Assembly (NCBI GenBank): GCA_026874595.1
Contig: CM049313.1
Span: 52,129,659-52,193,658 of the forward strand
Length of the DNA: 64,000 nt
Direction of reading: 5' to 3'
Origin: Sipunculus nudus
Taxonomy: Eukaryota; Annelida; Sipuncula; Golfingiida; Sipunculidae
How positions within the stretch are numbered: position 1 is the first letter of the stretch; each line of letters starts with the position of its first letter. A program made the position numbers and the translations under genes. The notes beneath the pieces are model-generated. The model worked only from the letters and a program-made list of their open reading frames with translations, had not been told where the DNA came from and did no database searches. This document shows positions 59,366-64,000 of this stretch, piece by piece.

Positions 59366-61695
59366 AATGGTAGCCAGCGATAAGGACACTTGTTAGTTAC
59401 CACAGGACAACAACCAGTAAAGCCATGCAAGACCAAGGCTTTATAGCGAGTAGACGCCTGAAGATGGCGGGTTATGATACATTTCAGTCAAAAGGGTCTT
59501 CAGAGACACAAAGCCACCTCTTTCGGTTTTACGGAATTCATTACCAACTCGAACTGAAAGACCAACCTATATCTTTTTATAAAGTATTTTTGGTTCGGAT
59601 TTATATAAGGGATAAATGTATTTCAAAAGATAAAGTCCAATGGAATTCACGAGCTATCTGCGACCAGAGATCTATAATAAGCTAAATGACATTGCATCTT
59701 ATCATGTCCACAATTCAATCAGATTGCTTTTCCTCAAAAGTGTCTGAATACATTTTCTCAACTAATATGGAGTAACTTGTTACAAAAAGAAACAGACAAA
59801 TTTCGTGTACGGCCGGCTATTGTTTGTTTTCATTAATGAATAAACAAATTCCCTCTGCACATTAGCGGGTTCTTTAACCTAGGGTGCGTTGTCGACCTAA
59901 CATCCATCTATAACATGCGATAGCAGTTTTTTTTAACAATTAGCATTATTGTTAATGAATACTTATAAAAACCTGTTGTCGAGTTAATCAGAGAAAGCTC
60001 CACCTTTTGATCGGCATTCAAAATATTTTCCGTATTGTATAGGATATTTCCCGCAAATGGGTAACAATGTATCTTTCGAAAATAATGACGCCCGAATCTT
60101 AGGACCGACCAATGCTAGGGGCATTTCCCAAAGGATTCTATTGAATATGTTCGATGAAGGATTACAGTTTTTGCAGACCTGTTCAATATATTTCCAATTT
60201 TTAATGCGTATATATGGTTTAATGTAAGATTGTTTAGGAAATATAGTTCAACAACGGGAGCTATTTTTTATTAAATTTCTTTATATCTTTCTTCATCTGT
60301 CACTTCTTCACGTATTACCATAAGCAGCATACCAGAATAGTTGAATACAGGCATAAAGCACTGCCATGACTTAAGTTCCTCGATTAGAATTCAACTTTAG
60401 AAACAGTAAATATAAATAAAGTTTCTCGATTATCACCAAAATTGAGAAAGAACAACAAATAGGGTATACTTTAGTTAAACCGCGGCTCAGCATTAAAAGC
60501 TCATAGTGAAAAAGCCATTTAGTTAAAATGAAAAAAAAATAGCAAATTCACAATAACAATTAATATTTAGCAAAACTGGAGAACGCATCAAATATCGTCA
60601 AATCATTCACACTTTTCGCTTCATATATATAATGGCAGATAAGGGCCATTTCGGACATATCCTTTTTGATAACTGATTCCAGAATATCGTGACGGTTACA
60701 GCAAGGATACCTTTGAAAGAATGTAGTCTATATAAATTACTTATTTTCTATATTGACGACCCTTGCTTGCTACGTTTCTACATTTACACGTGGAATCATA
60801 CGTACTAACTATATGAAAAGACAGGTTAATAAGGATTGGAAAATGACCATAGGTCAAAGGTCACGATAATGAAAAATTTCCAGCATCAAATCTTTTTATA
60901 ACGTAATGATAAGAAGTTACCATTTGAACTACATCTTTTCACATTTTTATTTTAGAACTGCAGTATTTATATGGTGCCTGGTAGTATTTCATTTGACACC
61001 AATGTTCAAGGTCAATAAATGTGCAAATCAAAACCTGTACAATGCCATGTTAAATGAATTGATCATACATATTACATACTTTTTTTATAAAAAGACGTCT
61101 ATCTCTGATAACCAAATTACATTAAACAGTGTAATATGCGTTCTGCAAGAGAAGAACTCCGTGTATCGTCCACCAATATCTCTTAATCATAAAAATACTT
61201 TTGAAAAACATTATATTTGACTTGCACGACCATAATGCACTATACAGTATGTATTTTTTGCTTCTTCTTGGAGACAAATTAGTGAAGAAATGCAAAAGGA
61301 AGGAAAGGAGTTAGGGATAGACGGCGGCTTTACCAAATGCAGTCAAACTGTATCAGTCAGGGGAGGGGGTTCAGTGCTGATGTAAGATCTACACTCTGAC
61401 CGAGAAGAAGCAGACACTTGGCTTCTCTTGCATACTAAACCATGCGCATTTCAAATTATACCTTGAATTGCAGTTTGAATTTAATATTTCTATTTTGTTC
61501 TATACTTAATCATATTACAATCACATTTTGCAACACTCTTAGGATTATTCGAAGTCCAGCACAGTACTCTGTTCCACTTTAATCAACTATGATTCATTAT
61601 CTGCTCATAATATATCCACCTAAAAGTCTTTACATTTAGGGGCTTCATACCTTCATACCTTGAACTATAATAACCTAAGGGGGGTAAAGAGATTT

Positions 61696-61718
61696 CCCCC
61701 CCCCCCAAAAAAAAAAAA
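61696..61718 (+). repeat. poly-C then poly-A tract
   Basis: Eleven C directly followed by twelve A. Confidence 0.9.
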
Positions 61719-62172
61719 TTCAGGGATCGTAACAATAAGCATATATATAGATTGCCGTTTCGCAGAAACATTTACGATTCCGCGAAAGATACATCCTACC
61801 ATTATATCAAACTCTTAGTCACACTTCCCTCAGTGTAAACCTAATTCTGCAATCTTACCTTCCAACATTCATGCACATTCCCATACAAAAAAAAAATTCT
61901 TAATATTTCCCCTGAATTCTAATAACATTTTATGGGTGATATCATTTACTCGTTGATTTATCCAGGTAGTCTCACAATTTCATGAATATGTTCCTACATA
62001 ATCTGTGGCATTCTAAACTGCAGGTAGTAAAATGACAGCCGGTGTTTAAAGCAGTTTAAAAGGACCTTAATTTTTTCACAATTGTTTATGTAACTAAATC
62101 GATTAACCTGCATGTAATATATGAATATTGTAATAATTCACTGTTTTCCATACCAATAATATACAAGCTATA

Positions 62173-62250
62173 TTAGTATTATTATTATTATTGTTAATAT
62201 TATTATTATTATTATTTATATTATTTTTATTTTTATTATATATTATTAAA
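62173..62250. repeat. (ATT)n microsatellite, imperfect
   Basis: Repeated TTA/ATT triplets with scattered interruptions. Confidence 0.9.
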
Positions 62251-62509
62251 TATTTTTTTTTGAATTAATAAACAGTGGTTTCATTAAGCCTAGATTACTT
62301 ACATCGAATGGTACAAGTTAAATTCCTGCTAACGAGCTTGTTTTATATTAAACGTTATAACACAGGCTATACTTACCTTTTAAAGAGGCACGTTGTTTGG
62401 AACAACGTACATTGCCTACCATTGCTGTTTTAGTAAAAATGGAAAAAAGCCTTATTTTCTTATTATTAAATAGTCCATGATTCCAAACAGATATAAAAAA
62501 AGTGACACT

Positions 62510-62635
62510 TTTTGTCAGTTCGGATTAATATATCACTCAATTGAATAGCAGATTGATTGCAGAGATAGAAAAAAACTGTTCGGATTAAAACATCGCTCAG
62601 TTGAATAGCAGATTGATTGCAGAAATAGGGTATGG
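62510..62635 (+). repeat. 62-bp tandem duplication
   Basis: Two units share GTTCGGATTAAnAnATC, ACTCAATTGAATAGCAGATT (second unit GCTCAGTTG) and GATTGCAGAnATAG. A minus-strand frame through both reads a repeated CNQSAIQLSDxLIRT peptide, but the frame is short and unlikely to be a gene. Confidence 0.8.
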
Positions 62636-63469
62636 ACCAGCAAAGCAAGCCTGTCAGCCCCAAGGGAATCTGTTACTTTTGTTTTAAAAAAAATCATCGT
62701 TTCCTAAGGGACAGAATTATCTAGCACTGATTGAACGCGACAAATCTTGAACCCAGTAATACTTTACGGGTCATTAGGCCATTAAACGTAAATCACATGA
62801 AAACTTTGAAATCCACCAAATCAGTGTAGTTATTTTGCACAAATGTAGATTTTTTTTACTTACTGAGAGACATTTTCAGAGAATTTTTATTGAGTGTTCA
62901 ATAAGATACAATCACTGTTTCTGTTATGTCGCATGTTTCCCGCATTTAAATGTAATTTAAAACTCACAAGAACCATATATGAACGCTTAAAATAAAAGAA
63001 GTTAAATCTTCTTGAACTGCATTAAAGGAAATTGCACTATGCTTACACTGTTATTCGAAATTAGAGTAGTAATAACAGGAAGCGGAAGAATTTCTTATAT
63101 TGTCAGTATAAATTTCTATACTTATTGAGTTATTGGCCCTACAATTTATTCTCGAAATGTGAAAGTGCTTCACCGTGCGAATCCTTAATTGGTATGAGCG
63201 CATACCCAGTCACTCAACCTTTTTAGAAGACAAAAAAAAACTAATAAATGTTCGTCAGATAATCCTTTTGAAGTTATAGAAATATACCAAATCTGCGAGC
63301 TATATTAATTAAGGTAAGACCAAGGATAAGTGCATCTTGAGATCCAAATGTTCCTTAAATAAAACATGATTAAATATATTATTGTGCATATTTTTTCGAA
63401 TGTTTGGAAATAAAAGTGTTTTTCATAATAAAATGTGTTCTTGCACAACTTTGCAACAACTATATTATT
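62636..63469. other. noncoding, nothing recognised
   Basis: AT-rich DNA with no gene or repeat end recognised. Confidence 0.5.
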
Positions 63470-63585
63470 CGATAAAGTACTCATGGTACACTTTCAGTAC
63501 TCAGTACTCGTACTCCAGTACTGTAAACAAGTCTAAAGTACTCATATTCGCACTAAAGTACTTTTAAAGTACCCAGTACTTGATC
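63470..63585 (+). repeat. cluster of AGTACT motifs
   Basis: AGTACT or its near variants occur about nine times in 115 bases (for example TCAGTACTCAGTACTCGTAC). Because AGTACT is its own reverse complement, the block is rich in small inverted repeats. The pattern resembles the ACTCGAGT-rich ends of the hAT-like element at 22.5 kb, so it may be one end of a related element. Confidence 0.5.
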
Positions 63586-64000
63586 TCGGCTACTTTCAAA
63601 ATTGTCGGGTCCAACTCTGGTCGGTTCTGGATAGGTTAGCTCGAACGGGAATCAATTGTCGGCGGAGACATGTGCTCTGTGTTCTGGTAACAGTTTCCGA
63701 TGTATTTGTTTGTTTTTTTTTCATAATATGGCCCGGGCATGTTATATTTGGAATACATTGCCTACTGATGGAGTCTTACTATTTCTAAACATCTACTTGG
63801 ACAAATCAATTCACCTTAAAATAATAGATCTCTTTCTAGCTTTGTTGTGATTATTCTAACATCCAGTATCTAACAATAGTTATTATGGCGAGAAATAATA
63901 TTAAGATTGTTAATGGTGACTTCTTTGGAAGTTATATCGAATAAGACCAACATAGTTCTTGGCAGTAAATCACACTAAACCTAAAATTTGATTTAAAAAG
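63586..64000. other. noncoding to window end
   Basis: A 64-codon frame at 63,656-63,850 has no recognised motif. The possible remainder of an element starting in the AGTACT cluster cannot be delimited. Confidence 0.4.

Larger units (their letters stand above)
56501..62172. other. noncoding, nothing firm
   Basis: AT-rich DNA. Open frames such as 59,425-59,685 (86 codons) and 60,906-61,220 (104 codons) on the plus strand, and 58,392-58,619 on the minus strand, show no recognisable motif or exon signals. A triple 18-bp repeat (CATTGTTTTCAGACTT) lies at about 59,320-59,365, and a C11-A12 homopolymer pair at 61,696-61,718. Confidence 0.45.

Noticed and set aside
1-64000. CRISPR arrays, bacterial operons, phage attachment sites
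   Set aside because: The sequence is eukaryotic in character. Direct repeats found are tandem duplications or microsatellites without spacer arrays.

Overview
The window looks like AT-rich, repeat-laden nuclear DNA from a metazoan, most likely a mollusc and probably a bivalve. This rests on three things: the mixture of elements (a DIRS-type retroelement, a Penelope-like fragment, CR1/L2-like LINE debris, a tRNA-derived SINE, several TIR elements); long (AT)n, (CT)n and poly-G tracts; and a divergent intron-poor rhodopsin-class receptor. No bacterial features such as operons or Shine-Dalgarno sites are present. The species call is inference.

Layout. 1-20.8 kb is mostly noncoding DNA with short duplications, two related LTR-like repeats (about 1.1-1.6 and 19.1-19.9 kb), a modular repeat at 12.1-12.8 kb and a minisatellite at 17.6 kb. 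20.9-22.9 kb holds repeat-like DNA with two exon-like open islands on the minus strand, then a small hAT-like element. 24.2-31.0 kb carries two related copies of a decayed minus-strand LINE arranged head to tail. 32.5-33.3 kb is a 396-bp tandem duplication. 34.28-40.47 kb is a GC-rich DIRS-type tyrosine-recombinase retroelement, broken, with inverted terminal repeats, an internal complementary region and an apparently identical 1,042-bp tandem duplication of its 3' end. 41-48.8 kb has a MITE-like element, a SINE, microsatellites and a Penelope-like fragment. 50.72-53.34 kb is a 2.6-kb element with roughly 110-bp terminal inverted repeats.

The one convincing host gene is a 354-residue class A GPCR at 55,082-56,146 (+). 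A CCAAT box, a TATA box and a short 5' exon ending in a consensus splice donor lie 1.3-1.5 kb upstream, and a splice acceptor lies 12 bases before the ATG. The proposed intron contains a near-perfect palindrome of two 99-base arms. From 56.2 to 64.0 kb I see no gene, only small repeats.

Apart from the receptor, nothing forms a cooperating gene set. The most interesting material is the DIRS end structure and its duplication, the receptor with its inferred promoter and palindrome-bearing intron, and the unassigned minus-strand open islands near 22 kb. I did not find a convincing undescribed multi-gene system.
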